Made by a program: the position numbers and the translations under genes. From Phaseolus vulgaris (taxonomy: Eukaryota > Streptophyta > Magnoliopsida > Fabales > Fabaceae), in assembly GCF_000499845.2 (NCBI RefSeq), contig NC_023749.2:44896108-44960107 (forward strand): a DNA stretch of 64,000 bases, read 5' to 3'. Of the stretch, positions 22,572 through 34,674 are shown one piece after another (position 1 is the first letter of the stretch; each line of letters opens with the position of its first letter). Under the pieces are notes generated by a model. That model did no database searches. It was not told the DNA's origin and saw nothing but the letters and a program-made list of their open reading frames with translations.

Positions 22572-24969
22572 AATTATAAGATTAAGACTTGTGTCTTATG
22601 ATAATTAAACTCTTTTGTGCCTTAATAAAGAGAACAAAAAAATTTGCTTTCAAGTCTTACTCAATGGGCCACTTTATGTGATGTTATCCTATTGGTTCCA
22701 AATCTCAAATATGATTTTTTGGTGATTGAAAATGTACCATTGAAAAACTCCTTTCATGGCTTTGATGTCCATTTCTTCTTCATCTTTTTGTTTAGGTTCC
22801 ATTACTCAACACCATAAATAACAAAATTCTCATTATTTTGGATTAGATATAATCACTAAACTCTTTTATATATTTTGATCATATTTATACATACATATGT
22901 ATTTCTCTTCTATGTTGATATTTAATTTGTATGCTCATTGGTTATTGTGACTTGATCAACCATAAACTATTTGCAATTGTATAAGTTTGGAAAACTCTTA
23001 TAAGTTATTGAACTAAAATAAGATAATCAATAAGTCATTTGTTTAAAAATAAAAAATAACTTATGGATCATTTTTAATCCATCAACTTAATGCAACTTTT
23101 TTTATCTTGAGTTGATTAGGCATTATGATTCATTATGATATATTTCAGTTTGACTAAAATATATTCAAGTATAAGTTTTCTCATGATAAGGATTCATCAC
23201 ATTGAAGATAAAAAAAAAATTATTTAAAAACTTAATAGAACAAGAGTAAGGTAGTAAACTTATCCCAAACAATATTTAAATTATCCATTTATATCAAATT
23301 TAGTTTTATTATTTAAAATACAAAAAAAAATATTATAGTACTTTGTTTTAATTCTTTTTAACAGATTGATTTTCTGATTACTATATAAAAAACAGAAACT
23401 TAATCAGATTAGTTTTAAAACCAGTGAGTGATTTTCCATAACAATGTAGGCACTTTAACAACAACAAAGATTAAGAAAGATTTTACAACACAAAATTCAA
23501 ATTTGAATCTTTAACCAACAATCTTGAAAAGAATATGAATCTTTAACAAAGTTATTTTGAAGATTTTATTACTCTTTTCAAACAGCCAACACATAGATTG
23601 AGGTATCCACAAGCAACAAAAACCTTTTTCAAAATCTTTAAGAAGAGTATATGACAGTCCAGAAATAACAGATTCAATTTAAAATTAACAGATTTATTTG
23701 TATAACAGATTATCAAATATGCAGAATTGAGTGCAGGGATTGAGAAGAATAAGGCACACACAATTTATACTGGTTCACTCATTCAGAGCTACATCCAATC
23801 TCACCTCACAACAAGTCGGAATTCACTAAACCAAACCAAAAACACTTACAAACACTTTGTGGTTCTTGAACCCTTCAAGAACAAGACATACAATGTTGAA
23901 AAACCGTATTTCAGCAACACTTGCACTTCAAGAAACCCTATCAAGAAGTGTCTATACAATCACCTTTATACAAGAAAGAATAAGGAAAGAAAACACATGA
24001 ATAAAAGATGCAAGAAACCTATACCAGAACCACAAACTTTGACCAAGACACACAATGAACAAGCACACTTGAATTTTTAAGAGAACCTTTAAAGAAAACA
24101 TTCAAAGCTTTTATCTCTCAAAGAAAAATATTTGATATGTGTTAAAAAACGTGATCACTCAGTACCTTTACATGTGAGATGTGGCTCTCTTTATATAGAA
24201 AATAATTTATAAACATTTTTCAGAAAACAGTTGAAAGTTGTTATAAAAAGAACAAGTTGAAGTTAAAATAAATGGATTGTTTTTTGAAAAAGCATAAGAT
24301 GATTTTCAATCCAGTTTCAGCTCAGCTTAAATGATAATAAAGGGCATCAACAAACCTTTTGGTCCTCTAACAGAATTTTGAAAAAGCTTTAATAAAATAA
24401 CACCAGTGTAGAAAGAATCTATAGTTTTATAATAAACAGATTTATATTTGTGCAGAAAACTGATTTTGAGAAAACTTAAGGTAGTTGATAGAAGAACTTT
24501 GAAAAACTTTTTGTGTTTGATCTTACCACCTTGGTTAGGGACATGAAGTAGGCCACCAAGCAAAACATCACCTTAAACTAACTCTAACCTACTATGACCA
24601 CTAATAACATCATCACTAATCTTCAAAGCAAACAATACAATTTTCTACATCAAACACACTAAGACATGCTAAGAAGAAGTTTCATCCATCTTCAACACAT
24701 AGTATCATCACAAGATCCAATAAATTTGACAGTGTTGTTATTTTTTTTTTTATAAAACTCATGTTAGACATTACTATGAATTTTTGACATCCCAACTAAC
24801 CTAACCCCTTAAAATCCATCAGTCATTTGTCATCACATAACAACATAAAAGAGAAAAGAAAGAAATACAAAATTTGGGAAGACCAAACCAAAAACCATGT
24901 AATAAAAAGGAATAAATGGGGAATAAAGAAAATTGGTATTTGTTATGGAGAAAATCCAAACTAAGACAA
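22572..24969. other. intergenic DNA with an old Sirevirus-type LTR fragment
   Basis: About 23730-24150 carries 'aatttatactggttcactcattcagagctacatccaa', the LTR block also found at 19380, 25320, 27990 and 40005, followed by related 'cttgaacccttcaag' sequence in the minus-LTR orientation. Edges could not be fixed. 22620-23440 shows nothing recognisable. The open frame at 23727-24080 is a shadow of this LTR. Confidence 0.5.
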
Positions 24970-25062
24970 GAAGGCATAACAAAGTACCATAAAAAAGCTC
25001 AACTTATTATCAACACCCAAGTTAGCTAATTTATCAGCACAATTATTTCCTTCCCTTAAAAT
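24970..25062 (-). pseudogene. LINE-type RNase H relic, C-terminal part
   Basis: The minus strand reads LREGNNCADKLANLGV followed by DNKLSFF, the C-terminal helix region typical of RNase H-like domains (RVT_3) in plant LINE retrotransposons. It stops abruptly at 25062, where Copia-A begins; the N-terminal part is at 40829-41125 on the other side of that insertion. Confidence 0.75.
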
Positions 25063-25355
25063 TGTTAGAATATATGGCCTTAAACGAGAGGGGAGAGAAT
25101 TGTTTAAGAGAGGTTTTTGAAAACTTTTTCAGTTTTAACAAAATTCTTTGTGTGAATCCAAAATAGGAATCAAGTTTGCCAAGAATTTAAGCACTAAAAC
25201 AGCAAAGCACATAAAAACAATCGGTTGTTTTTTCGAAACAATCGGTTGTTTATATCAACAAAGCTTAAAACAAAAATTAAAAGAGTTCAGAGTAAGAGAG
25301 AGAGATACACCAACAGTTTATACTGGTTCACTCTTAAGCCAAGAGCTACATCCAG
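25063..25355 (-). repeat. Copia-A 3' LTR, outer piece
   Basis: Part of the 3' LTR cut off by the gypsy insertion. The rest is 33681-34481; together 1094 bp including one copy of the TCCAG duplication. Contains the motif pair 25215/25236. Confidence 0.9.
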
Positions 25356-25655
25356 TGATGGATTTGTGTCTTCTTTTTTCAGTTTTTGAAGTGAATTTAC
25401 GGAAGCTCCATGGATTGATGGTGGAACAAGGATCTCATGTAGAGAGTTGGACTCCTTAAAGATGCATGTTAAGTATGAAGAGTGAGTGGTGAGGCCATCT
25501 CACTTGGAGGTGAAAGTTTCAGAAGATTAAAAGCCTAATCCTAAGAAGTTTTAGGCAAAGAGTGAGAATGGAACAAATTTGGCAGCATTTCACTAATGAA
25601 TTAATCTTGCACTTACATGACCCAAGCTCCTCTATATATTGTTGAACCTTCTTAG

Positions 25656-26791
25656 GATGAGAAGTGGGTTGAAGCTATGCATGAAGAGCTAAATCAGTTT
25701 GAAAGGAATGAGGTATGGTTTCTTGTCCCTAAAACTAATGAAATGAATATTATTGATTCGAAATGGGTTTTCAGGAACAAGCTAGATGAGGATGGAGTGA
25801 TCACAAGGAACAAAGCAAGGCTAGTTGCCAAAGGCTACAATCAAGAAGAGGGCATAGACTATGGTGAAACCTTTGCTCCTGTGGCTAGATTGGAGGCTGT
25901 GAGGCTGCTGTTGGCCTTTGCTTATATGAGTGGTTTTAAACTCTTCCAAATGGATGTAAAAAGTGCCTTCTTGAATGGCTACATCAATGAGGAAGTCTAT
26001 GTAGATCAACCACCAGGTTTTGAAGATCACAAGTATCCTAACCATGTCTTCAAGTTGAAGAAAGCTTTGTATGGACTAAAACAAGCTCCAAGGCAGTGGT
26101 ATGAGAGGCTTAACAACTTTCTGCTATCTCATGGTTATGAAAGAGGAATGGTAGACAAAACTCTCTTCATCAAGAAGTCAAATGCAGAAATAATTCTTGT
26201 GCAAATCTATGTTGATGACATCATCTTTGGTGCTACACAAGATAGATTGTGTGAAGAATTTGTGGCTGCAATGAAAGGTGAGTTTGAAATGTCTATGATG
26301 GGAGAACTATCTTTCTTTCTTGGATTGCAGGTTAAACAAACAAAGGATTGAATTTTCTTAAGTCAATCACAAGTGGCATTTGTCACCTTCTTGGCTCAAG
26401 CCTAATCTCTTGGCATAGCTGTTGGTAGTTGTTGTGCACAGATTCTACTGCTGAAGCTGAATATATAGTTGTTGGTAGTTGCTGTGCACAGATTCTATGG
26501 CTCAAGCAACAACTTGCAGATTTTGGTTTACAAATCAGCAAGGTTCCCTTGATGTGTGATAACACAAGTGCAATCAATCTTACCAAAAATCAGATTCAGC
26601 ACTCAAGGACCAAACATGTTGAAATAAGACATCATTTCATCAGAGATCATGTGCAAAATGGAAACTGTGAAGTGAAGTTTGTGGAGACCAAACTGCAGCT
26701 AGCTGACATCTTCACAAAACCATTACCAAAAGAAAGGTTTTTCTTCTTAAGAAATGAGTTAGGTATTCTTGATCTTAATAATCTCTCTTAA
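25656..26791 (+). pseudogene. Copia-B RT and RNase H (internally deleted)
   Basis: The reading starts in the RT N-terminus (EKWVEAMHEELNQ) and is open to 26351. It shows KWVFRNK, RLVAKGYNQEEGIDY, QMDVKSAFLNG, ALYGLKQAPRQWYERL and an intact YVDD in VQIYVDDIIFGAT. After FFLGLQVKQTKD there is a stop and a deletion of the RT-RNase H connection. RNase H resumes at about 26429 ([38 protein letters not shown]) and ends with a stop at 26791. A 50-bp tandem duplication of the sequence around 'gttggtagttgctgtgcacagattct' (26419-26496) marks the junction. Confidence 0.9.
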
Positions 26792-27098
26792 ATCTGTTTT
26801 TGATACATGTTAAAGTCTATTTGTGAAGACAAATAGGGGGAGAATTATTGGTTCTTGTATATCTTTGTCTGGTATTACATAAAATGTTAAAATCTCTGAT
26901 ATAAAAAGTGTTTTCTGCTGCTGCTGATAGAAACAACCGATTGTTTATCATGTTTTATACCTTGAATGTGCAATAAACTGCTTTGCTGCTGTAAGAAGCT
27001 TTGGATAGTATAAATGCTATTTTTTGCAGGCACTGCTTCAGATTTAATCAGGTACAACACAAGCACCAGGGATTTGTCTTCATCAAATAAGGGGAGAT

Positions 27099-28257
27099 TG
27101 TTGAACCTTGTGATGTTCAATGTTTTGAAGAATCCAAATCCTTTGAAGGATGTTGAAGCCTCTACTTTGCTTGATGTTGCTGTGCTTGTTTAAGCTTTGT
27201 TCTGGGGTAGTTTATATGTTGTAATCCACCCTTGTATTAAATCTCAAGCAATTAGCATCTCAATCTTTATAAAAGTAAAATGTTTTTCAAACTAAGTTGA
27301 AACAACCGATTGTTTTGTCGAAACAACCGATTGTTTTGTCGAAACAACCGATTGTTTATACTTAGGTGTTTTGAGAAAGATTGAAAACTGTTTTTCAAAT
27401 AGTTAAAACTGTTAAGTACCAAAACAACCGATTGATTCGAGGAAACAACCGATTGTTTGTTTTGGGACCATAACAGAAAAACTGTTTTTCTTTGAATGAG
27501 CTTTAAATGCTTTAACTGTATACGCTCCAGTCATTAAATGCTTTGACCAATCTTTTAATGCAATTTAAGAGTTTGTTAAGATTTGATAACAAACTATATC
27601 TTTGAATATATTCAGAAAAACAGTATTAAGAATTAAGAATCTTTTGACAAAGTTTTTCTAAGAGAGTTTTTCAAAGTGCTGAGATTGCTTAAGAGTTTTG
27701 TGATTGATCAAGGTGCTGGAATAGGATTCTACTTGTATTGATTTCAGATATTCATCTGTAACAGTGTAATCTTTGTAATCTGTTGAACAATTCGTTTTAT
27801 GTGTTTGCTGAGATTGGCTGTGTGTTCTTGAGGTGTTCAAGATCAGCAATCTTAGTGTTGGCCAAGGAGAGTGTGTTTCTTGAGGTGTTCAAGGTCATTC
27901 TCTTGGTTGTGGTGTAAGTGATCAAGTGATGATTGCTTAGTGGTTATCTTCAGGGTTTCTGAGATGACTGGATGTAGCTCTTGTTTGGAGTGAACCAGTA
28001 TAAACAACTGTGTACAATTTCTCTATCCCTATCTCTTTAAATTCAGTTTTGATATTTTGAAACTGGTATAAACAATCGATTGTTTCGCTAAAACAACCGA
28101 TTGTTTTTCCAGCTTTGTGCTTTTGCTGTTTTGATTTGAAAAACTGAATCCTTAATCAAGGTTTTTTTGAAGAATTTTCATTCTAAGCTTAAAAGTTTAC
28201 TAAAATCTTTCTTAAACAATTCACCCCCCCTCTCGTTTAAGGCCATATATTATAACA
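27099..28257 (+). repeat. 3' LTR of Copia-B (1159 bp)
   Basis: Starts TGTTGAACCTTGTGATG, ends TTATAACA. Carries the motif triplet at 27300/27321/27342 and pairs at 27422/27443 and 28070/28091. Confidence 0.92.
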
Positions 28258-28685
28258 TATATAGTAAGAGTGGGCTGAAAATGAAAAGAGAATTGGAGGG
28301 AAATTCAAATGTTGGCACATGGGAAGGTGGCTCCTAAATTTAGCACATGTGAGGTAGGTTCTAGAATTCTTCCATGTGTTAGGAGTTCTAGAACCTTGCG
28401 CTCCACTTAGGATAAATGTGGGCTGGACCTAAGTTTAATTAGGAGTAGTAAACTCTAATTAAACTTAGGTTAGCATATTAGGTACCACTTTGCATGTTTC
28501 AACAAAAATACAAAAGAATTAAACTATGGTACTTTTGACAAAAAATGTAAAAACTATTCTACACTAGAGTTTATGACATGTAGAATGCGTCCTCTTGACC
28601 CCTCTTTGACCATAACTCTAGTGGTTGCCTCAATTTGACATTTTGGTGGCCTTTCAATGGATTGGTGTTGGGGCCTCTTCCATCA

Positions 28686-28700
28686 TCCCCTCCCTCTTGA
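28686..28700 (-). promoter_or_regulatory. polypurine tract of the gypsy element
   Basis: The minus strand reads TCAAGAGGGAGGGGA immediately before the LTR start TGATGGAAGAGGCC, the expected plus-strand priming site. Confidence 0.8.
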
Positions 28701-28968
28701 AAATGATTTGTCCTCAAATCCAAGGCTTCGTCCTCGTCATTAGTAGAGGGATGTATGTGGCTGGATGGTGTCCATCATCTCCTCCTTCTTGAGAAAATCT
28801 ATCCTCAGATCCACAGGGTCAATCTCGGATAGCAGCCTCTTGCTTTGACAACTATGCTTGTCCTCCCGGATAAAACTTCCATATATGGGAATCATCAAGC
28901 AAAGCAAATGAGTTAGTTGAAGCAGTTGTATAAAAATCAACTTTATGAAGTTGCCATTCCTCTTGTTT

Positions 28969-29616
28969 TTATATTTTTTTTGGCAACTTCTCATAATATT
29001 TCTCTATTTGTTGTTGTATTTGTTCTTGAATCCTCTCATGCATTTTTTTAACAAATTTAGCTTTTGTAACTCCTTCCTTATGCACAAAGGTATGTGGATT
29101 AGGAAGGGGTAATAAATCTAAAGGAGTAAGAGGATCAAACCCATATACAACTTCAAATGAAGAAATATTAGTAGTCTTGTGAACTACTTTATTGTTTGCA
29201 TAATTATCCCTACAGTTGTGATTGTCTCTCATGATTACTCTAAGCATATTTTCAACTTCATTTTGACCATTCGTTTGAGGATGATAAGAAATTGAAAAGT
29301 TCAACTTAGATCCAAGTTTTTCCAAAAGAATCCTCAAAAAATGGTTTTCGCATTTTGGTTCTCTATCTAACACTATGCTTGGAGATAAACATTGAAGTCT
29401 TATCACTTCTCTAAAGAAGAGCTTATCCATAACCATAAAAATGGAATCAAAACCTTTTGTTGTCCTAGGAAGTTCTAATATAAAATCTATGCTTATGTCT
29501 TCCCATGGAGCACTTGCAAAAGGTGAAGGAGCATGGAGTTCATGAGACATTGCCTTAGAGTTAGTTTTAAAATAAGAAATACATCTAGGGTAATGTCTTT
29601 GAACATCTTTCCTCAT
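28969..29616 (-). pseudogene. gypsy integrase (partly deleted)
   Basis: 215-codon open frame. MRKDVQRHYPRCISYFKT is the end of the HHCC finger. The core follows: SIDFILELPRTTKGFDSI (first Asp), IVLDREPKCENHF (second Asp, SDRD degraded to LDRE) and YHPQTNGQNEVEN (Glu). About 20 residues normally between VMDK and FFRE ('FSKMAHF...' region) are missing. The C-terminal FEVVYGFDPLTPLDLLPLP is typical of plant Ty3/gypsy integrases. Integrase would join element DNA to the genome; the deletion in the core makes activity unlikely. Confidence 0.88.
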
Positions 29617-31130
29617 GGGTGACCAAAAGAATTTCCTTTTAAAAGCTCTAGAGTTTTATCAACTCTAAATTGGCCCATGAGTTCTCCTTCATGGAGAATT
29701 TCTTTTTTATGTGTGAAGGTAGTCTCGTTGGTACGACCATTGAGCATGGAATTTTTAACACTTTGCAATGGTCGTCTCAATAAGACATGACAAGTTTCTT
29801 TAGGCACTACCTCACATAAAAATTTATCTTTGTAGATGCCTATAAATAACTTGACCCTCACTTGTTGGTGATATCTTAGCACATGCTCAAAATAATCTAC
29901 TACATATTTATCTATGCAATCCCCTTTTAAGGGTTCCTTTTTCACTATGCTTGTAAGGGATGTTTTAAGATATTCCTTATTCTTTCTAGATTCACACAAC
30001 CCCTCACTTGGCTTTTCTATTTCTTTCTTCTTCTTTTTCTCATTTTCTTCACTCTCACTAGTTTCTTTTTCTTGGCTACTATATTCATCTTTGTTCCTTA
30101 AGATCATAGATCTTTCATTGGAACAATTAGATGCTAAATGACCCTTACCAAGACATTTTAAACATTGAATTTCTTTAGCTTGAGTGTGTGAGATATGCTC
30201 GGCTAAGTTTTGGGAAAGTTTTAGAGATGTTTCTTTTATATGTTCTTCCCCTCTTTGGAACTCATCCTTGTCATAAGATACAGAGTATGAACTTTGTTTT
30301 TGACTTGATTGTTTTCTCAAAATTTGTTTTTCAACTTTAATGCTAAGTTGAATCAAGTCATTTAAATCTCTATAAAATAAAAGTTCAACTTTGTTTCTTA
30401 TCTCAAGTTTGAGACCACTTAAAAACCTAGCTATGGTGGTATGGTTGTCTTCGTTAATCCTTTCCCTTTCTATATATATCGCCATCTTTTGCCAATATTC
30501 TTCTACACTTAGATTTTTTTGATGAAGTCCTTGGAGTTTGTCCATTGACTTCCTGTTGTAGGATGAGGGAATATGGCGACATCTCAAGGCTCCCCTAAGG
30601 TCATTCCAATACGTAATGGGAGGGTCCTTGTGGAGATGTCTCTCTCTTTTTAGGGAAATCCACCAATTGATAGCATTTCCTTGAAAACTTAAGATGGCTA
30701 AGGGTACCTTTCTTTCCTCACTTACTCTATGGCAAACAAACAATTGTTCTACCTTCATTTCCCAATCTAGATAGGTTTCTACATTTTATTTCCCATGGAA
30801 ATAAGGTAGATCTACCCTAACCTCCTTAGTGCTTTCTTGTTCTTTTCTTTCTCTTCTAGTTCTCCTAGGGGGTGGTTGATAACATTCATTTATCCTAAGA
30901 CTTTCTTCCCCAAAAGATTCATGATTGTGAGAACTAGATGTATGTGAATATATTTTTTTAGATTTTTGAGAGCTTTCATCCTTTTCTTTAGTCATTTTCA
31001 ATTCTTTGATTTGTAACTCATGTTCCAATTGTCTATATGAGAATGATTGAAAGTCCTTGGCTAATTGTTTTAAAAGAGTTTTAATGGACTTTATATCACT
31101 TTCACTAGATTTAGAAGAGTGAGTTGACAT
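29613..31130 (-). pseudogene. gypsy gag-protease remnant fused to the integrase finger
   Basis: Two minus frames. 31130-30786 encodes a charged N-terminus with PPPRRTRRERKEQ and VDLPYFHGK, the start of the capsid domain. 30758-29613 (381 codons) continues with LSFQGNAINWWISLKRER, LQGLHQKNLSVEEYWQKM and the knuckle CLKCLGKGHLASNC (C-x2-C-x4-H-x4-C). A Glu/Lys-rich hinge, a protease-linked stretch (ETCHVLLRRPLQ) and then, without RT or RNase H, EILHEGELMGQFRVDKTLELLK of the integrase finger follow. The deletion junction (about 29705) leaves the frame open, so one ORF runs gag-PR-INT. A stop separates the two frames at 30786. Confidence 0.88.
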
Positions 31131-32976
31131 GACTAAAGCTTGTATTTAAAAGTATTTTACCTTAAGAAAGAAAAGGAAACTAATGAAGGTAGCTTTCCAG
31201 GAAAGAGAGGTGGATCACTAGGATCTCTTATGTACCAAGTCTTTCCTTGCCAAAACCTATCCCTCAAGACTTCACACAATTCTTTTTCTAAGTAATTTAC
31301 TTATACCACAATTAGGAATGAAAAGTCAATTTTTATGCAAAGGAAAACAATGCAAAGCAATTAAACAATGCAAATCAAGTTTGACAATACAAAACAAGTA
31401 ATTAAAGTAAAGCAATTAACTAAGCACAAATTAAAGATTGCTAACTACAAAGCTTTAAACTAGACGATTCCTAAGGTGAGGCTTCTAGACACTTGGAGTC
31501 ATTGAAGACACACTCACCGTCTACACGCAATTAATCCACTAATTAATCAAGGTTGAATGTAATTACAACTCAAAGAAATACAAAGAAATTTAATTACACA
31601 AAATAAAATTCAAATTTCCTAAACTATGCACTCTTTGGCTTGTGACTGATCTTCCTTGTTGTGTTCTACAAAGTGTATGTGTTTGTATTTGTATTTGTAT
31701 TTGTTGCAGCTCCTTGCCTTAACCTCTTATGATTAGAAAATTAAAATCTCCAAAATAGTACCTACTAAGTAGAGATAGACTCCCCACAAAGTCAATTCCA
31801 CTTAACAAGCACCAATTGTATTTTATCCACCAACAATTTAGAGGTCAAGAAATGAAAGCAAGAAACAATTTAAATTTTAAAACAGGACTACAACAAATGG
31901 ATTTGAATTATGACACAACTTAGAAAGAGTTTTGAATGATATTAGACAAGCCAATAAAATATAGGCACTCAACAAAGGATAGCACACAAAAGGAACCTAA
32001 AGAAAGGCAGAAGAATTTATTAGAAAAACCAAAACAGCACTACTGGAAAAATTTATGTTCACAAAGCGTGACTTAAAATATTTATGTTGAGCTGGCTATT
32101 TTGAATTTGATTCTGAAATTTTAACCACAAACGATTCAAGGTCTTGGCAAACTTTTGGCGCTAGAATCACACCAAAATCATGCATCAAATAATTGTGATA
32201 AATCTTTCAAATTTATTGTCCAACTATCGTATATTTTGACGCCAGGATGCACACTTTTTTGTTTTATTTATCATTTTTTCTCTATTTTGTCTTTTGATAT
32301 GATTCTTTTTTTCTTGATTTTCTAATACATCAAACTGTTGAGATCCAGATTTTCATAATTTTTCTTCAACGTATTTGAAATTCCTAACAAAAAAACAGCC
32401 AGCACAGAATTTGACAAACAGAGTAATCCTAATTCTGGAATTTAAAAACAGAATGAAGAACTTCAAAAACACAATGGAGTGAATGTATATGAATTTGTAT
32501 GGATCTAACATACAAATATGAACTTAAACTAAAAGAAAAATGCACCAAAGGATCAACAAACACAAAATTATAAATCTGGACTCAAATTAAATCAAGAAAC
32601 CAAAATTATCAACAAAATCAGCACTATATGGATTTGATGACAAATTAGGAGAAACATGACTTAGACAAAACATAATTGGATTCAGAAAATAAAATGACTC
32701 AAGACACATATAATGAATCGAATAGAATTGCAAACAAGACTCAAACAAACTAAAAACAAAACAGCAACACAATTCTATATAGATTCCTACACAAATGTGA
32801 AAATTAGAAGCTCAAGAACAATTTGAACACAATGCACCGATTGAATTTCTTCAAACAACACCTAAATCAAATTAAAATGCAAAAAACAACAAGACATTGT
32901 GGAGAAATGTAGAACAACACGGAAACAAGAAGAACACACAAATTAAAATGAAAGAAGACACTTAGCTCTTGTAGAA
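31131..32976 (-). other. untranslated leader of the gypsy element
   Basis: About 1.85 kb between gag and the primer site with no ORF of note. A-rich, with many 'aaacaa' and 'acacaaa' stretches; (GTATTT)n at about 31685-31705. Confidence 0.7.
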
Positions 32977-32996
32977 CCATAGCTCATGATACCAAA
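32977..32996 (-). promoter_or_regulatory. primer-binding site of the gypsy element
   Basis: Minus strand TTTGGTATCATGAGC directly follows the 5' LTR end (CCATCA). It is close to the initiator tRNA-Met complement TGGTATCAGAGC with one inserted base. Confidence 0.75.
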
Positions 32997-33675
32997 TGAT
33001 GGATTTGTGTCTTCTTCTTTCGGTTTTTGAGGTGAATTTGCGGAAGCTCCATGGATTGATGGTGGAACAAGGATCTCACGTAGAGAGCTGGACTCCTTGA
33101 AGGTGCATGCTAAGTATGAAGAGTGAGTGGTGAGGCCATCTCACTTGGAGGTGAAAGTTTCGGAAGATTAAAAGCCTAATCCTAAGAAGTTTTAGGCAAA
33201 GAGTGAGAATGACACAAATTTGGCAGCATTTCACTAATGAATTAATATATATAGCAAGAGTGGGCTGAAAATGAAAAGAGAATTGGAGGGAAATTCAAAT
33301 GTTGGCACATGGGAAGGTGGCTCCTAAATTCAGCACATGTGAGGTAGGTTCTAGAATTCTTCCATGTGATAGGAGTTCTAGAACCTTACGCTCCACTTAG
33401 GCTAAATGTGGGCTGGACCTAAGTTTAATTAGGAGTAGTAAACTCTAATTAAACTTAGGTTAGCATATTAGGTACCACTTTGCATGTTTCAACAAAAATA
33501 CAAAAGAATTAAACTATGCTACTTTTAACAAAAAATGTAAAAACTATTCTACACTAGAGTTTATGACATGTAGAATGTGTCCTTTTGACCCCTCTTTGAC
33601 CATAACTCTAGTGGTTGCCTCAATTTGACATTTTGGTGGCCTTTCAATGGATTGGTGTTGGGGCCTCTTCCATCA
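32997..33675 (-). repeat. gypsy 5' LTR (679 bp)
   Basis: Ends TGATGG...CCATCA. Nearly identical to the joined 25356-25639 plus 28263-28685 copy except for a 28-bp deletion near 33246, so the insertion is fairly young. Confidence 0.92.
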
Positions 33676-33680
33676 TCCAG

Positions 33681-34481
33681 TCCCTAGAAAACCACTGGAT
33701 AATCCACTAAGCAATCAAACCAGATTACAAAACACAAACCACCAAAGTAGTGACCTTGGACCCTTCAAGAAACACACTACCTTTAGCAAAACACACCAAG
33801 AGTATTGATATTGACCACCTCAAGAACACACAACACTCTTTGGCAACATAACACCAGAAATACAGTAGGTTTAGAAAGGATTACACATGTTCACAGTACA
33901 ATCTGAATTCAATACAATTGCAATCCTATTCCACTCTCTTTGAAAACCCAAAGCTTGATGTGAATGTTCAAATCTTAGAATCAACCTTGTCACAACTGAA
34001 AAACTTAAAACTATTTCTCTTGCTTTGTTTGAAAACATAAACAAACAATTTATATTTTCCAAAGATTGGTCAAAGCAATCAATGAATGAGCGTTTTCAGT
34101 TGAAAAAACATTTAAAGCAGATTCATCATTCAAACTAAATTCTGTTAGGATTTTCAAAGAGACAATCGATTGAAACCACGAAACAACCGATTGTTTGGTT
34201 TGACAGTTAAGTCACTCCAAACTAAAACAATTTTCAACCTTTTCAAAACTCCTAAGAGTAAAACAACCGGTTGATTCGACAAAACAACGGGTTGTTTTTC
34301 ACTTAGTTGGAAAAACACTTGATTTCAAAAAGGTTTTAAATCACATCAGTTTTAGATTCAACAAAGGAGTGGATCACATTCTATTCTACCCAGATCTCAC
34401 ACAGAAACAACAACAACACCAACCTTTCATCAAACACTTGGATTTGGATTCATCAAAGCACTTGATCACTCTTGATCAACA
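33681..34481 (-). repeat. Copia-A 3' LTR, inner piece
   Basis: Continues the LTR cut at 25355. It holds motif pairs 34160/34181 and 34261/34282 and ends TTGATCAACA. Next to it, 34482-34500 on the minus strand is the polypurine tract (AAATAGGGGGAGAT). Confidence 0.9.
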
Positions 34482-34674
34482 ATCTCCCCCTATTTGATGA
34501 ACACAAATCCCTTGTTGCTTGTGTTGATCTTGATTGAATATGAAATTGCACTTGCAAAACAAAAAACTATGCAATCCAGAGCATCTCTCATAGTAGGTTA
34601 TGATCATACATCAACTAGTATTCTACATAAATCATAGCAGGTTATGATCATACACCAACCTTTCATCAAACTCT

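Larger units (their letters stand above)
25640..28257 (+). mobile_element. Copia-B: deleted Sirevirus-like Copia, TSD TATAT
   Basis: Inserted in the gypsy 3' LTR. TATAT occurs at 25635-25639 and 28258-28262. The left end keeps only about the first 11 bases of its 5' LTR (TGTTGAACCTT) and is fused to RT, so the rest of the LTR, gag, protease and integrase were deleted after insertion. A full 3' LTR (27099-28257) follows the purine tract AAATAAGGGGAGAT. It belongs to the same family as Copia-A but lies in the opposite orientation. Confidence 0.92.
25356..28685 (-). repeat. gypsy 3' LTR, interrupted by Copia-B
   Basis: Pieces 25356-25639 and 28263-28685 add up to 707 bp. They match 32997-33675 closely apart from a 28-bp stretch (25612-25633 region, 'cttgcacttacatgacccaag...') missing from the other LTR. 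Confidence 0.9.
25356..33675 (-). mobile_element. Ty3/gypsy element nested in the Copia-A LTR, TSD TCCAG
   Basis: Flanked by TCCAG at 25351-25355 and 33676-33680. Its LTRs begin and end with the inverted TGATG...CATCA. On the minus strand the order is 5' LTR (33675-32997), primer site TTTGGTATCATGAGC, leader, gag, protease trace, integrase, purine tract and 3' LTR (28685-25356, itself interrupted by Copia-B). The RT and RNase H region is absent, so this is a non-autonomous deletion derivative. The undisturbed Copia LTR at 40032 reads GCTACATCCAGTCCCC, confirming the insertion point. Confidence 0.93.

Noticed and set aside
25812..26586. Minus-strand ORFs at 25821-26045 and 26383-26586
   Set aside because: Shadows of the plus-strand Copia-B RT and RNase H.
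27300..27357. CRISPR-like short array
   Set aside because: Plant nuclear LTR context and 5-bp spacers; it is the 21-bp-spaced palindrome triplet, not a CRISPR.
29914..30141. Phe/Ser-rich plus-strand ORF
   Set aside because: Antisense shadow of the Glu/Lys-rich hinge of the gypsy gag frame.
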